Positions 11,510-22,899 are shown, numbered from the stretch's first letter. The stretch: 64,000 bases of DNA from Siphlonurus alternatus (GCA_949825025.1 OX463784.1:10795431-10859430); one strand, 5' to 3'. Numbers and translations: made by a program. Notes: generated from the sequence alone by a model not told the origin.

Positions 11510-11824
11510 GTTCTATTTCATCAGTATTTAAATCTTTTTAATATTTTTGTACGCTCCTCGCCGCTGAAAAGTTCCCTTCTGCAGCTTTTTAATCTTGGTG
11601 CCCTGTGTTATTCTTACGAGGTATTAACAAGGCTGCAAAATGGACCCTTTTAGAAGCGAAAAGTGTACTTAATATTGATAACGATAACTAAGACAAATTA
11701 ATATGGTTAATAATTTTTAAATAATTTTATTAATGAAAATTAAAAAAAAAAAATACAAATTGTAAATGTGAGTGCACAATTCATTAATTTTATATTTGAA
11801 ATATTTTATGAATTTTTAAAAATA

Positions 11825-12030
11825 AAGTTGAGGCAAATTTACTACCACCATTAGCTACAGGACATCATGGAACCCCGTAGCAAGATGTCCTGCATACACG
11901 GAGATGTACGCACTTGTCCGAACCCTGGAAAAATGGTGAAAAGTATATCATCCTAGACCCGGATTCGAACTCGCAAACTTCCTCATGCGAGGTGAGCACA
12001 TTAAAATGTTACTACACTGCTCGGTATGAA
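11825..12030 (-). mobile_element. tRNA-headed SINE
   Basis: On the minus strand a degenerate A-box near 12010-11990 is followed by a good B-box, GAGTTCGAATCC (11963-11952). A body to about 11825 contains GGGGTTCCATG, weakly like the SINE central domain. It lies about 1.1 kb downstream of gene A. Boundaries are approximate. Confidence 0.6.
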
Positions 12031-12181
12031 AAAATGTATTTTCTACATGATAAAAAAAAATAACATAGAAACACAACTTGCATGATAATAGTGGTAAAAC
12101 AGTTCAATGCTATCATACTTTTTTACTCATTAGTGGCGATGGAATACCGATTGCTGTAAATTTCATTATTTCATTATTGGA

Positions 12182-12313
12182 AGGTATTCGAAAGCACTTA
12201 AGCTCAAACATTGCTTAGCACCTGTTTAGCCCACATTTTCTTGTACCATATTTAACTATATATAACTCAGTATAAAAATCAAGGCTATTTAAAGTGCTTT
12301 GTGAATGCCTTAT
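12182..12313. mobile_element. Foldback MITE, TIR AGGTATTCGAAAGCACTTAA
   Basis: Inverted ends (AAGGTATTCGAAAGCACTT and AAGTGCTTTGTGAATGCCTT) mark a short non-coding element of the ATTCACAAAGC group. Confidence 0.65.
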
Positions 12314-12389
12314 ATTAGTACTAAACTCAGTTTTTTTTTTTACATTAAAATAATTATGTCATTAACTCATTACTAGTAGTTATTATATA

Positions 12390-12620
12390 AATCATCCATA
12401 TTAGTACCTCCAGAGATCTTATAATTAATGCTTCCTGGAATCTCCATTCTCCAAGATAATTCTGCTACCTACCCCTGCAAGATTATGCAACTTGAAGACT
12501 TTGGAGATGAAGAAGATGCATAACTACAAGGAGTATACTCATGAGTTCCATGGAAATTTAATTTGGAAACAAATGCTATGGTCGAGGCATTCGAGGCACT
12601 TCAGTATGTTAATTTTGAAT
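12390..12620. repeat. Conserved block downstream of gene A
   Basis: It contains TGCTACCTACCCCTGCAAG, then ATTATGCAACTTGAAGAC, and after a short spacer GATGCATAACTACAAGG. A related block lies downstream of each of the other five paralogs (near 18895, 21933, 27690, 33455 and 36365). The TATGCAACTT and TTGCATA parts form an inverted repeat. No peptide frame is conserved. Confidence 0.65.
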
Positions 12621-12849
12621 TAAATTAGGAACAGTCCATTAGAGGAATTAAACTATAATCATAGAATTGGTGACAAAATCTTATTTATTAATCAGAAAAA
12701 GCATGAACTCAAAAGATATATTTTAACCCATTTCTTCTACTTTATAAATTAGGAAATTAATTAAGAGAAAAATGAGGAAAAAATTAAACATTAATTATCT
12801 AACCAGGCAAAAAAATAATAGTAAATAAAAGGCAATGACATATCAAATT

Positions 12850-13306
12850 TATATTATTGAGGGAGTTTCGTAGCAATTTTCAACTAACGTGAAACTGTCT
12901 GGGTGATATTTGCTGCGTTTTTATACTGTTAATATTTTCTTCACAAAACCCTGGTTTAAAATTTATAAAAAACTTACTTAAAATTAAAGTTCCGAGGGAA
13001 AATCATTATATATTATTGATTAAGCTTCGTAGCGCTTTTATTCAATTAACGTCACACAGTCAGGATGGTTTTCTACTGACATGTGCTATGTACGTTATAC
13101 TGTCAATAATTCATTCACAAACATTTTGGTTTAATATGCATTAGAATGTTATGATGTATATAGCATTACCGTGATAAAGTGACAATATATTATTGAAAAA
13201 GCTTCGTAGCGCTTTTCAACTAACGTGAAACTGTCTGTGTGACTTACTACTGATATTTACTACGTTTTACTGTCAATAATTTCGATCACAAAACTCTTTG
13301 GTTTAA
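12850..13306. repeat. Tandem repeat, about 165-bp period, interrupted
   Basis: Three diverged units begin near 12856, 13013 and 13190, each with AGCTTCGTAGCGCTTTT-like sequence, an ACGTGAAACTGTCTG-type block and a TGTCAATAATT...GGTTTAA end. The third is interrupted at a TTAA by the 13307-16588 element, and its remainder, TTACTTAATATTAAATTTCC and following, continues at about 16589-16640. Confidence 0.75.
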
Positions 13307-13908
13307 GGGCCCGATCTAGTAAAAATGGCCATAAGGAAAAAACAGCATTTTCCATCAGTTCTGTAAGGTTCAATATTTGCTTAAAAAAAAAATAAAAAAT
13401 TTTATTTAAGAGAAGAGACTGGTATGTAGGGGGCCAGTCGATTTTTTTTTACACAAGTACCACCAATTAATTATTAATTAATAATTAAAAGTGGTAAAAG
13501 AGTGTCAACTTTGCTTTATCATAACACTTTAAAAAAAACGAATTTTACAAATGAAAATCGTCCAGCCCCCTATAAAAAATTGTCATCTTTCATTTGATGC
13601 GTGCTGAATGTGTTAATTTAAAAAATTAAATGTACTGGAACTGATAGACTAAAGCTACTTTTTTGCAATATCTAGTTCCTAAAACCGCTGAATGCAGCGC
13701 CGTGCGGAATTGCGGAAATATGCGAAATACTGAACTATTATACAAGTGCGGCCGACTCGGCCGAGAGAGAGAGAGAGAGAGAGAAAGGGAGAGAGAGCTG
13801 AAAGAGAACAATAAAAGAATTCACCAGCCTGCAGTCCTCTTGCGCGCGGTCAACCCTTCCCCAAGCCTTATCTTGCTTTACCATCATTGTCTCGCTCCTA
13901 AGCTGGTA

Positions 13909-14745
13909 AGCGGAAAAAAAACCCTTGGAAAAAAAACCCATGTATTAAAAAACCCTTGAAAAAAAACCCTAGGAAAAAAAACCCTCGGGGATAGAAAACC
14001 CATGGAAAAAAAACCCTTCGCTGAAGGAGCAGCCCCAAGGAGCATTCGTGGCGTAGTAGCGCGGTAGCGAGGTTTCACGGCGGTTCTTATGAAGGACAAG
14101 ATTAATAATTTATATGAGCCACTGGAAAGATCACTTTACATGACATAAAATTTTTTTGAGATTTTGTGCAGCATAGAATTCGAATGAAAAAATAAATAAG
14201 ATTTTTCTCCTAACAAACCTTACGGACGAAGCGATGTCAGAATGCGGCGCTGCGGCATTTTTAAGTTAAAGCTTGTCTATCTTCATTTTTTTTTCCTATT
14301 TATTTTGACAGATTATCATTATATATGTTCCAATAATATATATTACATAAGATATCATATATCTGATTAGTCTCATTAGTCATGTTAATAATAATTATTG
14401 AATCAACCTATTAGATATTATAATTTTCAAATGTTCATTTTATGTCTATATGTTATATAATAATAATACGAATAGGACGACGACTTTTTTTGGTTTATTA
14501 ATTTTTTATTTTAATTATTTTATATGCAATATATAATATTCGAAGTTAAAAAAAATATGTTTTTAAAATAATTTTTAACTAAAAACACAGTTGGAATTAC
14601 TATACAGCGCAGATAATAGTTAACTTTCAGCGAAGGGTTTTTTTTCCGTGGGTTTTTTATCCCCCAGGGTTTTTTTTCCTAGGGTTTTTTTTCAAGGGTT
14701 TTTTAATACAAGGGTTTTTTTTCCGAGGGTTTTTTTTCCGCGATT
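13909..14745. mobile_element. Foldback sub-element 1 with A8CCC-repeat arms
   Basis: The left arm (13909-14025) is a tandem array of about 15-bp units of the type GGAAAAAAAACCCTNG; the right arm (about 14634-14745) is the same array inverted. Between them lie about 200 bp found again, inverted, in P450 intron 7 (43268-43452), and about 340 bp duplicated in sub-element 2. Inverted arms built from short tandem repeats recall the Foldback (FB)/Galileo architecture of Drosophila. There is no ORF of note. Confidence 0.65.
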
Positions 14746-14882
14746 CCCTAAGCTCTATCTTTGCTTCTAGCTTGACTTTGAAGAGAATTCAGTATATTGT
14801 TATGCTGTAGTATACAGTATAGGGTCATCTGAAGGTACATTATTGCCTAGAATAAAAAAAAAAAATAAAATGACTTTTTGGG

Positions 14883-15645
14883 TAAGCGGAAAAAAAACCC
14901 TCGGAAAAAAAACCCTTGTATTAAAAAACCCTTGAAAAAAAACCCTAGGAAAAAAAACCCTCGGGGATAAAAAACCCACGGAAAAAAAACCCTTCGCTGA
15001 AGGAGCAGCCCCAAAAGGAGCATTCGTGGCGTAGTAGCGCGGTAGCGAGGTTTCACGTTTTTTTTTTTTTCCTATTTTGACAGATTATCATTATAATGTT
15101 CCAATAATATATATTACATAAGATATCATATATCTGATTAGTCTCATTAGTCATGTTAATAATAATTATTGAATCACTTAACCTATATATAAGATATTAT
15201 AATTTTCAAATGTTCATTTTATGTCTATATATATATATATATATGTTAATAATAATACGAGTACGTAGGACGACGACTTTTTTTGTTTTATTACTTTTTT
15301 ATTTTAATTATTTTATATCCAATATATAATATTCGAAGTTAGAAAAAATATGTTTTTAAAATAATTTTTAACTAAAAACACAGTTGGAATTACTATACAG
15401 ATAATAGTTAACTTCCACAACATCGCCGCGTAGACTTCTACATTTTGATGAGCTCTCCACACCGTGAAACCTCGCTACCGCGCTACTATGCTATATGCTA
15501 CGAATGCTCCTTGGGGCTGCTCCTTTAGCGAAGGGTTTTTTTTCCGTGGGTTTTTTATCCCCGAGGGTTTTTTTTCCTAGGGTTTTTTTTCAAGGGTTTT
15601 TTAATACAAGGGTTTTTTTTCCGAGGGTTTTTTTTCCGCGATTCG
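14883..15645. mobile_element. Foldback sub-element 2 with A8CCC-repeat arms
   Basis: The left arm is 14883-15000 and the inverted right arm about 15525-15645. The 340-bp middle (15060-15418) is a direct duplicate of 14285-14625. The outer flank of each array carries CATTCGTGGCGTAGTAGCGC or a close variant, inverted at the right end (15470-15530). Confidence 0.65.
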
Positions 15646-16588
15646 ACTTTTTGAGCTTTCAAATCTGTATCCATGGTATGGTGGCTACATGGATATCAGT
15701 GACGTATGTATACAGCTGTAAAAGCGAAGGGTTGTTGCCCAATGTGGTGGTTGGATCCAATGCTTGTATGTAAAATTTAAAAAATTAAAATTTTATTAAA
15801 ATTGTTTTTGTGATTTATCACTGAAAATTGTAAATATGAATAAATCGAGAGAAAATGTATATTTTTTAATTTGCACTTTTTTTAAAATAACCAATTTACC
15901 TTTCCTTTATTTATATTGTTTGATTGTTAATTAAATGAAAATATTAATTTAATAACACATTTTGTGACATTTACTATACTTTTACAAGATGTAATAATCG
16001 TATATATTTTTTTATTTAATTTTCAATATACATATACACAAAAAAATTTACTGTCTTAGAAACTTGGCGCAATAGAGAAAATTTCAATTTTTTAACTATA
16101 AAAAATATATAAATAATATTATTCTCTAAAGTCTCAGATCACTGGTAGAGTATTTTCTTGCATTGAGAAATAAACAATCAAAATTATAAACGTGTTTGAC
16201 GGCGGTTCATTTTATGGCTTTCTCCTCCTCTAACAGCAAGTGCAGAAGCACTCTATTGTGCTCGAAACAACAATACCAGCAGCTTAGTGGACGCTACCCA
16301 TCTCAACAATGACATGTTTATGAATACAAAATTCGCACAATCAATAACATCTCATATACGCAAAAAGTACCAATCTAATTGTTTAGAGCTGCATTAAATT
16401 GAATTTTTCATTAAAAAATAGGCCAAAGTCATTTTTTTCCCACGTCTCTGTGACTTTTCTTTCCAAATATATAAATGAAGAAATGTGGTGAGGAGCAGAT
16501 AAAGCTGGTTTTTCCTTTTAAGCTGAAAAACCGCGTGGTTGCCTACATTTTGCCGCGTGGGGTGTTTTCCCTCTACTAGATCGGGCCC
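15646..16588. other. Right part of the TTAA element, unrecognised
   Basis: No protein-like ORF is seen. About 16200-16330 has more balanced base composition but no motif I recognise. Confidence 0.4.
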
Positions 16589-16927
16589 TTAAAGAGCATT
16601 AAAAATTACTTAATATTAAATTTCCGAGAGAAAATCATTGTTTTTTTTTACGATTAAGAGGAATCGTGCGTTGCGTTTAACGAAACTAAATTTAACTCTG
16701 ACAGCAAATATTTCATTTCTCCCAACTCGTTGTATTCTCCTATCAGAGCCCACAGCAAAATAACATATATACACATCCCTACAAGACTCTGAGATAATAA
16801 TATAATATATTTATTATGACCAGTCTGAGAGGGAGAAAGGAGTCTCGACACTGAGCGAGCCACCAAGGCCAAGGATGGGCGTGGTGTGGTGGTGGGGTAC
16901 CCTGACACCAGGTGGGAGAACATCAGG

Positions 16928-16963
16928 TATAAAAGCCAACCCTGAGTAAGTCAGGGTATCAGT
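16928..16963 (+). promoter_or_regulatory. Core promoter of gene B
   Basis: TATAAAA at 16928-16934 and TCAGT at 16959-16963. From about 16641 the upstream sequence is a close copy of the gene A upstream region. Confidence 0.8.
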
Positions 16964-17001
16964 CTTCTACCGTAAGACAGCTCAAATAAACCTCTATCAT
17001 C

Positions 17002-17597
17002 ATGTACAAGCTCGTAAGTACTTTTTACTTATTTCTTACGTTAATTCAAAAATGCAAGTTTTTTTTTTTAAATTATTATTTTTTTTTAAATTAATTTAAT
17101 ATATATATATATATATTTTAAAAGTTTCTGTTTTGTTTGTAATGTATAATTTATTTAGAAAACAGTTTCAAATTTCAAAATTTAATATTACCTTAAACCA
17201 AATTTTAAATTTTTATTTCGAATACGATATTGAGCAATATAAATAGACTTTATATAAGGTAATTTACATTTTAATATATAATATATTTTGTCCACAGTGA
17301 CATTTAAACTTTGTTGTCTTAATCATAAGAGGATGAAAAGAACCGACAGATAAATGGAAAAATAGATTAAATTAGAAAAAAAATAAATAAATTACGATTA
17401 TTTTCCCTGTACAGCTCGTTCTCGTGCTCGCCCTCGTGGCCGTGGCTGCTGCCCAGTACCTGCCCTACGCCTACAACTCCGGCCTGTACCGTAGCGGATA
17501 CTACGGTGGCGCCTATTCCAGCCCCCTGGCTTACAGCGGCCTGGGATACCGTGGAGCTTATGGTGGTGCCTACGGTGCCTATCCCTACTACGGTTAA
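17002..17597 (+). CDS. Gene B: small secreted Gly/Tyr-rich cuticle-type protein
   Basis: Exons 17002-17013 and 17415-17597 give 64 residues. The protein equals gene A except that two residues (AY) are missing from the C-terminal repeat, a typical slippage change in GAY repeats. The intron has diverged strongly from that of A, including a TA-repeat near 17100, while exon 2 and the 3'UTR are nearly identical. Only the exons and UTRs thus seem constrained, or they were homogenised by gene conversion. Poly(A) signal AATAAA is at 17803-17808. Confidence 0.88.
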
Positions 17598-17617
17598 GCA
17601 GCTGACTGATGATGCGG

Positions 17618-17673
17618 GCCCCTCGCGGTAGATTTTGGGAAACCTTTTGGTGCCTGATTTGACCGCGGGGGGC
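17618..17673 (+). promoter_or_regulatory. 3'UTR stem-loop, gene B
   Basis: Same 12-bp stem as gene A, with the U-G wobble form of the right arm. Confidence 0.7.
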
Positions 17674-18081
17674 ATTTGTGCCGTCGTACGTCGACTGATC
17701 TGACAACATCGCCTCTCAACGGACCTTCTCCGGACATCGTTCAACTTCCCCACTCGGCTACCCTTTGATCCCCTGCAAACTTCAATTTGGACTTTTCAAC
17801 ACAATAAAGGCTATATTTTGTGGTAAAAATTGTTTATAATTTATCATAGAAATCCTCAAACAATTAATAAGAATTTTAAAATAATGCTAGGAAGAAAATA
17901 TGCTTTAGTGAAAATAATTTGAGCTTGGAAAAATAGCTGCATATGTTATAGCAAAGTAGTTATTACAATATTATATTATTACGATCTATTTTATAATTAA
18001 TTTTACTATTCTCGTAGATAATATAGATAGAGATAACTAGCTCTGAGACAAGTATAGTTCATAGTTTTTAAATTATATTAA

Positions 18082-18222
18082 GGGGCATTCACAAAGTCTT
18101 AAGGCCACATTTAAGGCTCGATAATTTAAAGCTTGATTTTAGACGTGTTTTTTAGACCCAAAATTTCTGGTCTTAAATTATTGAGCCTTAAATGTGGCCT
18201 TAAGGCTTTGTGAATGCCCCTT
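18082..18222. mobile_element. Foldback MITE, TIR AGGGGCATTCACAAAGTCTT
   Basis: Inverted arms of about 50 bp start AGGGGCATTCACAAAGTCTT and end with the complement. The copy at 51174-51314 in the SDR gene is nearly identical, which indicates recent activity. The interior is non-coding. Confidence 0.85.
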
Positions 18223-18309
18223 TTTATTAATTCAAATATAAATATTATGACAAAATGTAAACTGGATAAAAAAATTTCAATTATAAAAAATTAACAAAGG
18301 GACAAAACT

Positions 18310-18560
18310 TGTATGAAATTTTTAATTGCAGAAATGAATATGTAAAGAGTGCAAACTTCTACTTCTCTAATTTTTAGAGCTCGGAAACTATTTTTAAAAA
18401 TCTACTGACAGTACAGGGACAGTTGTCAATAAATGTCACTTCTTAAAAAAAGGATAGGACCTAAAAGGAGCGTAGGTTCAAAACTTTTAAGCAATAGTTC
18501 CTGGCCTCTAAAAAAAATACTGAAAATCTGCAATTAAAAAATATGATACAAGTTGCCCAT
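18310..18560. mobile_element. Decayed long-TIR foldback MITE
   Basis: It keeps AATTGCAGAAATGAATATG, AGCTCGGAAACTATTTTTAA and an inverted GCAATAGTTCCTGGCC/CTGCAATT half. It is a degenerate relative of the CRE-bearing family, here without TGACGTCA. Confidence 0.55.
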
Positions 18561-18624
18561 TTTATCTTTGAAAAAATTAATATAAATCTTTTATAATTAA
18601 AACAAGCAAATTTAACATTACATA

Positions 18625-18670
<46 letters not shown>
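18625..18670. repeat. (TA)n microsatellite
   Basis: A run of about 22 TA dinucleotides. Confidence 0.95.
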
Positions 18671-18672
<2 letters not shown>

Positions 18673-18829
18673 CTTGCAGCATAAATTATAGTCTGATTGG
18701 GGAAAATATAATTTAGGAACACAAATTGATCTTGCAGTTGTAAGTAGTATATGACTTTGAAAAAAAATATTTCGATTATTTATTTTTTGTACATGTATGT
18801 CATTACTACTATATATAGAGAGTTATTAT

Positions 18830-19030
18830 TACAGTCCTCACCCATATTATAGTATCTCCAGAGATCTTATAATAATGCTCCCTGGCATGTCCAAGGTAGT
18901 TCTGCTACCTACTCCTGCGAGATTATGCAACTTAAAGACTTTGATGATGAAGAAGAAGCATAACTACAAGGGGCATACACATGAGTTATAGGGAATTAAA
19001 TACTATGGTCGAGGCATTGCGGTATGTTAA
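18830..19030. repeat. Conserved block downstream of gene B
   Basis: The counterpart of 12390-12620, with TGCTACCTACTCCTGCGAG, ATTATGCAACTT and GCATAACTACAAGGGGC. Its right part is split by the MITE at 19031, and the homology resumes at about 19350 (GAGTTAAATTAGAAAC). Confidence 0.65.
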
Positions 19031-19348
19031 TAGAGTATTGTCCTCAATTTTTTTTATTGCAGAAATGGATAGAGGGTGTAAAGTTATGCTACCCTGATTT
19101 TTTTCAGATTTTTTAGAGCCCGGGAACTATTTTTAAAAAATTATTGAAAGTCCTTTTCGTGACGTCACGAGACGCCGCTCCTTAAGAAAAAGATAGGACT
19201 TGCCGCCGCGTGACGTCACAAAAAGGACTTTCAATAATTTTTTAAAAATAGTTCCAGGTCTAAAAAAAATCTGAAAAAAATCAGGGTAGCATAACTTTGC
19301 ACCCTCTATCCATTTCTGCAATAAAAAAAATTGAGGACAATACTCCAT
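19031..19348. mobile_element. Long-TIR foldback MITE (CRE-bearing), copy 2
   Basis: Inverted arms end in AGAGTATTGTCCTCAA and its complement, with GTGACGTCAC in both. It is inserted in the gene B downstream block; the matching empty site is seen downstream of gene A near 12600-12615. Confidence 0.85.
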
Positions 19349-20037
19349 TCTGAGTTAAATTAGAAACGGTTTGTTTGATGAATTAAACAATATTCATAGA
19401 AATTATTAAAAAAAAAATTAAAAAAGCAAGAAGAGCATATAAAACTAAAAGGAAATATTTTAACACATTTCTTCTTATTCTATAAAAATAAGAATTTAAT
19501 TAAAATACAAACATTTCTTCTTCATAAAATTTAGTATCAAAAATTAAAATTAATGTTAAATAATTATTTTTTTCCAATTTTTGTCATTGCAGAATTTTGA
19601 ACAAAAAAGGGGGGGGGAGTTGTTTCGTACAAATATTTTAGAAAAATATAAATTGTTTTAATGTATTTCAGAATCATCCAAGAATATCAGAAAAAAAGTC
19701 ACCCACCTTCAAAACGATATTATATGTAATGATATTTTAATTATATGGAAAGCCATGGAAAAAAAAAAAAGAAATGTATTTCTAGAATTGAATAAAAAAG
19801 AGAAGTACAGGCCTGATTTTTTTTCTAATTTTTTTATTTATTTATTTTTTTTAATTTTTTCTTTTATGTTTGAAGTTATATCGTTAATTCAAGACTGATC
19901 TTTTCTGTCTTTCCTGCCGTGCCACCGACTCACGTTATCACGCCTGCATAGTCCTTCCTAACTACGTCATCTCTGAGGCGAGCCTTCCTGGTGCGAAAGT
20001 TCCTCCATGGTCGAGGTCGCGGCTGGGAGGTGGTCGG

Positions 20038-20073
20038 TATATAAGACAGTCCCGAGCAGGCAGGGGCATCAGT
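20038..20073 (+). promoter_or_regulatory. Core promoter of gene C
   Basis: TATATAAG at 20038-20045 and TCAGT at 20069-20073. The element type differs slightly from A/B (TATAAAA), but spacing to the initiator is similar. Confidence 0.8.
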
Positions 20074-20099
20074 CTACCACAAGACCAACCTCAGTCAAC

Positions 20100-20737
20100 A
20101 TGTACAAGTTTGTAAGTACCTGTCAGTTTACTGTGTTACGCATTGTATTAGAAAATTATTTCAGTGTCAGTTTTGTTTGGAATTAGAAATTGTCAATTGG
20201 TGATCCTAAATTCTATATTATTGGAAAATATTTTATTTCTTTTTCAAATTTAAAAAAAAAATACATTAGCAATTCTCAAACATTTATGAATAATTTAAAG
20301 GTATTTTTAATTCATACTGTGATATAAGGGGATTTTCTCCCATTTTAACAAACAGTTTTTTTCAACTGTAAATGAAAATGCTAACTAAAGGTTTTGTTTG
20401 AAATTAAAAACCATTTCGATGACTGCATTAAAACTTTTCATTATATGCTATGATATGCTATGTTTTCTCTTGAAAATCGATAAATATATTTTTACATAAA
20501 TCGGAATCAAAATGCTAACAACAGAATTTGTCTCGTCAGGTCGTTCTCGTGCTCGCCCTCGTGGCCGTGGCTGCTGCCCAATACCTGCCCTACGCCTACA
20601 CCGCCGGAGTTCGCTCCAGTACCTTCCACGGCAATGGCTACGCTGCCACCCCCCTCGCCTACAGCGGCCTGGGAGGATACGGCTACCAGAACTACGGCTA
20701 TGCTGGTGCCTACGGTGCCTATCCTTACTACGGTTAA
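20100..20737 (+). CDS. Gene C: small secreted Gly/Tyr-rich cuticle-type protein, subtype 2
   Basis: Exons 20100-20111 (ATG TAC AAG TTT) and 20540-20737 (acceptor TCTCGTCAG) give 69 residues. The signal peptide (residues 1-17, ending AVAAA) is almost that of A/B. The mature part keeps QYLPYAY and the GAYGAYPYYG end but has its own middle (TAGVRSSTFHGNGYAATPLAY, 21 residues here shown only as landmarks TAGVRSS and GNGYAAT). The protein is identical to those of D, E and F; base differences between the copies are synonymous. Function is inferred as for gene A. Poly(A) signal is at 20933-20938. The start is the only ATG between the initiator and the first donor. Confidence 0.88.
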
Positions 20738-20757
20738 ACATCTGACTGATGATGCGG

Positions 20758-20813
20758 GCCCCTCGCGGTAAATTTTAGGAGACCTTTTGGTGCCTGATTT
20801 GACCGCGGGGGGC
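20758..20813 (+). promoter_or_regulatory. 3'UTR stem-loop, gene C
   Basis: GCCCCTCGCGGT pairs with ACCGCGGGGGGC (U-G form). Confidence 0.7.
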
Positions 20814-21573
20814 GTTTGTGTCGACTGATCTGACAACATCGCCTCTCAACGGACCTTCTCCGGACATCGTTCAACTTCCCCACTCGGCTACCCTTTGATC
20901 CCCTGCAAACTTCAATTTGGACTTTTTATCACAATAAAGGCTATATTTTGTGGTAAAAATATATTATTGTTGGTATTTTATTTAGAAATCCTCAAATTAA
21001 TTAGGAATGTTTATTTTGAAGTCAGAGATTTGTTTACAAACAGAAGCAAGCATTTAAATATTCGATAAAGATTTTAATTGTAAATTAAAATTAAGTTTTT
21101 AAGCCAAAAAAGTTTTTACAACATGATTTACGGTTCCATTCTTTCTTTTTTAAATATCAAAATGAAACTAGTCACAATATTAATTAAAAATCATATATTT
21201 ATATGCAAAAAAATTTAGCATTAATCAAGTTATCAAGGTATTTTCTATAAATTCTATTTATTTTAAAGAAAATAAATAGAATCTATAAGTATAAATACAT
21301 TGATAAATTAATGAATACTTAATTTTGTTAAACAAAAATTTTGTTTTAAAATTATTAACTAATGTCAAATATATTCGATAACAAAGATTTTTAAATTTAA
21401 AAACTTGAAGAATGATTTGTATTGTCTATTTGAAAAAATATTTTGCAATTAAGAAGCATAAATTGAATTCAAATCGTTATATAAAATAGAGGAAATTCAT
21501 TAAAAAATAAAATTATATTCACTCTCAAAGATTGTTGAAAAATTCAGTATATTTTACAACTGAATTACACATT

Positions 21574-21690
21574 AATCACTACGTTTACATGACGGTGTTT
21601 AATACGTATCCGTTGACGACGGCTTATAAGATTAACATTATCCGTCGTCAACAAATCCGTATCAAACACTATCATGTAAATGTAGTGATT
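21574..21690. mobile_element. 117-bp foldback MITE, TIR AATCACTACGTTTACATGA
   Basis: Arms of about 48 bp (AATCACTACGTTTACATGA inward to TTGACGACGG) are inverted around a spacer of about 20 bp. Copies duplicated with the unit lie at 27346-27462 and 33114-33230, where the arms match better, so unit C has drifted. Confidence 0.8.
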
Positions 21691-21909
21691 ATATGCTCAG
21701 CTATTTTTTATACCGTCTCACCAATCCATAGAGACATTATTATTACATCCCTTGTCCGTATTATTCACCCAATTGCATAGATGAGGTTTAAAGTTAGCCT
21801 GGGGCTAAATTTGTTGATTTTGATTATTGCATCAATCAAAACCAGCAAAGTTAGCTCCGGGCTAACCTTAAAACTTATCAATGAATTGGATCATTATGTT
21901 TTCAACAAG

Positions 21910-22060
21910 ATTGTCACCAGCCCCTGTGAGATTATGCAACTTTGAAGACAGCGATGATGAATAAGTTGCCTATCTACAAGGCGTATAATATACACACACA
22001 TGATATCCAGGGAATTGAAAACAACAGTCAAGGCAATAAATATGTTGCTTCTGAATGAGA
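21910..22060. repeat. Conserved block downstream of gene C
   Basis: It contains CAGCCCCTGTGAGATTATGC, AACTTTGAAGAC and AAGTTGCCTATCTACAAGG, and repeats at 27680-27830 and 33440-33595. Confidence 0.65.
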
Positions 22061-22495
22061 TTAGGTACGTTTTTTTTTAAGGAAATAATCACCATCAGTT
22101 CACAAGTAGTGGAAAAGGACATTGATGAAAAAAAAATTGTTTTCTTCTTTTATTTTCTTCATCCAGAATTGTGACATAATGCATTAAAAGATAAACATTA
22201 CATTTTCATTATGAAATTATAGAAAGATTTGACTAAAAGATGTTTTCATAATTCATTATAGCATTGTAATATGCTATGTGAAAAATCCCTTGTGAGCATA
22301 ATAATAATAATATTTGGTACAAAAAATATGACTCAAAGAGGTTAACAATTCATGTTCTGCCTATCTTAGATACAGTACCTCAATCCTCAATCTAGTACCG
22401 GTTATAACCAGTACACTTTAATGTGATTTCAGGGGGGGAAGGGGGGGAGGATTGGGTGTTATACCCCCCCCCCCCCTTGAGAGCTGAACCTTAGA

Positions 22496-22662
22496 CTGTG
22501 TCCCAAATGTCCATTCTCACCTGATACCCTACCCTTATATACAATGGCATTGAAATTTAGGGCGCATCATATGCGCCCTACTTATATAGCGGCCATATTG
22601 GAGGGGAGGAGAAAGTTCATTTAGGGCCCCTACAGGGGACGAGAAAGTGATTTGGGACGCAG
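22496..22662. mobile_element. 167-bp MITE with GTCCCAAAT ends, unit C
   Basis: The ends CTGTGTCCCAAATG and TTTGGGACGCAG are inverted. Inside is a palindrome AGGGCGCATCATATGCGCCC and CGGCCATATTGGAGG. Copies are at 28266-28432 and 34033-34199. A G-run/C-run hairpin lies just upstream (22433-22482). Confidence 0.7.
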
Positions 22663-22767
22663 GGTAAGTAAATTTTAAGGGAAAAATAACAATAAAAAAT
22701 TGAATCTTTATAGAAGCTAAAATATTGTGAAATAGAATAGGATAAGAAAAGATGAAATCATCCTCAC

Positions 22768-22899
22768 CTGCCTTCAAGTAGATTCTCAGCATCACATCAT
22801 CAGAGTACGAAGTCGATCCGTCCTGGCGCAGGTTGAGACGAGCGTTCTCCACGTGACGTCACATCCGGGTCGTCTTCTTGATCCTGGCCGCGACATCAG
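22768..22899 (-). other. Exon-like module M5, unit C (minus strand)
   Basis: Read on the minus strand the 132-bp segment is bounded by an acceptor-like TTTGATAG and a donor CAG/GTGAGGATG. It includes CACGTGACGTCACATCC on + (E-box and CRE overlapping). One frame reads well on both sides of a TGA (DVAARIKKTTRM, stop, RHVENARLNL); another is open from an ATG at the left for 35 residues. Coding status is unclear; it may be an exon of a long non-coding RNA or a decayed gene. Copies are at 28536-28667 and 34303-34434, where the acceptor is TTTGACAG. Confidence 0.4.

Larger units (their letters stand above)
13303..16592. mobile_element. 3.28-kb TTAA-flanked non-autonomous transposon
   Basis: TTAA at 13303-13306 and 16589-16592 flank an element whose ends are perfect 15-bp inverted repeats, GGGCCCGATCTAGTA at 13307 and its complement ending at 16588. 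The tandem repeat it split resumes exactly after the second TTAA, which confirms the insertion. This signature is that of piggyBac-type elements. No transposase ORF is present. The interior holds a (GA)n tract (13763-13795), two foldback sub-elements with minisatellite arms, and about 900 bp of unrecognised sequence. Confidence 0.85.

Noticed and set aside
14640..14745. Telomere-like repeat (AACCCT-type)
   Set aside because: The units are about 15 bp with eight A or T, variable at one position, and arranged as inverted arms of a transposon, not as a telomeric array.
20512..20745. ORF starting ATGCTAACAACAGAA that overlaps gene C exon 2 (also in D, E and F)
   Set aside because: Its start lies in the intron just before the acceptor; the product lacks the promoter-proximal exon 1. 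The spliced MYKF form has promoter and signal-peptide support.
22768..22899. Selenocysteine reading of the in-frame TGA in module M5
   Set aside because: The same TGA is in the duplicated module M4, no protein family is recognised and no SECIS was seen; a non-coding or decayed exon is simpler.
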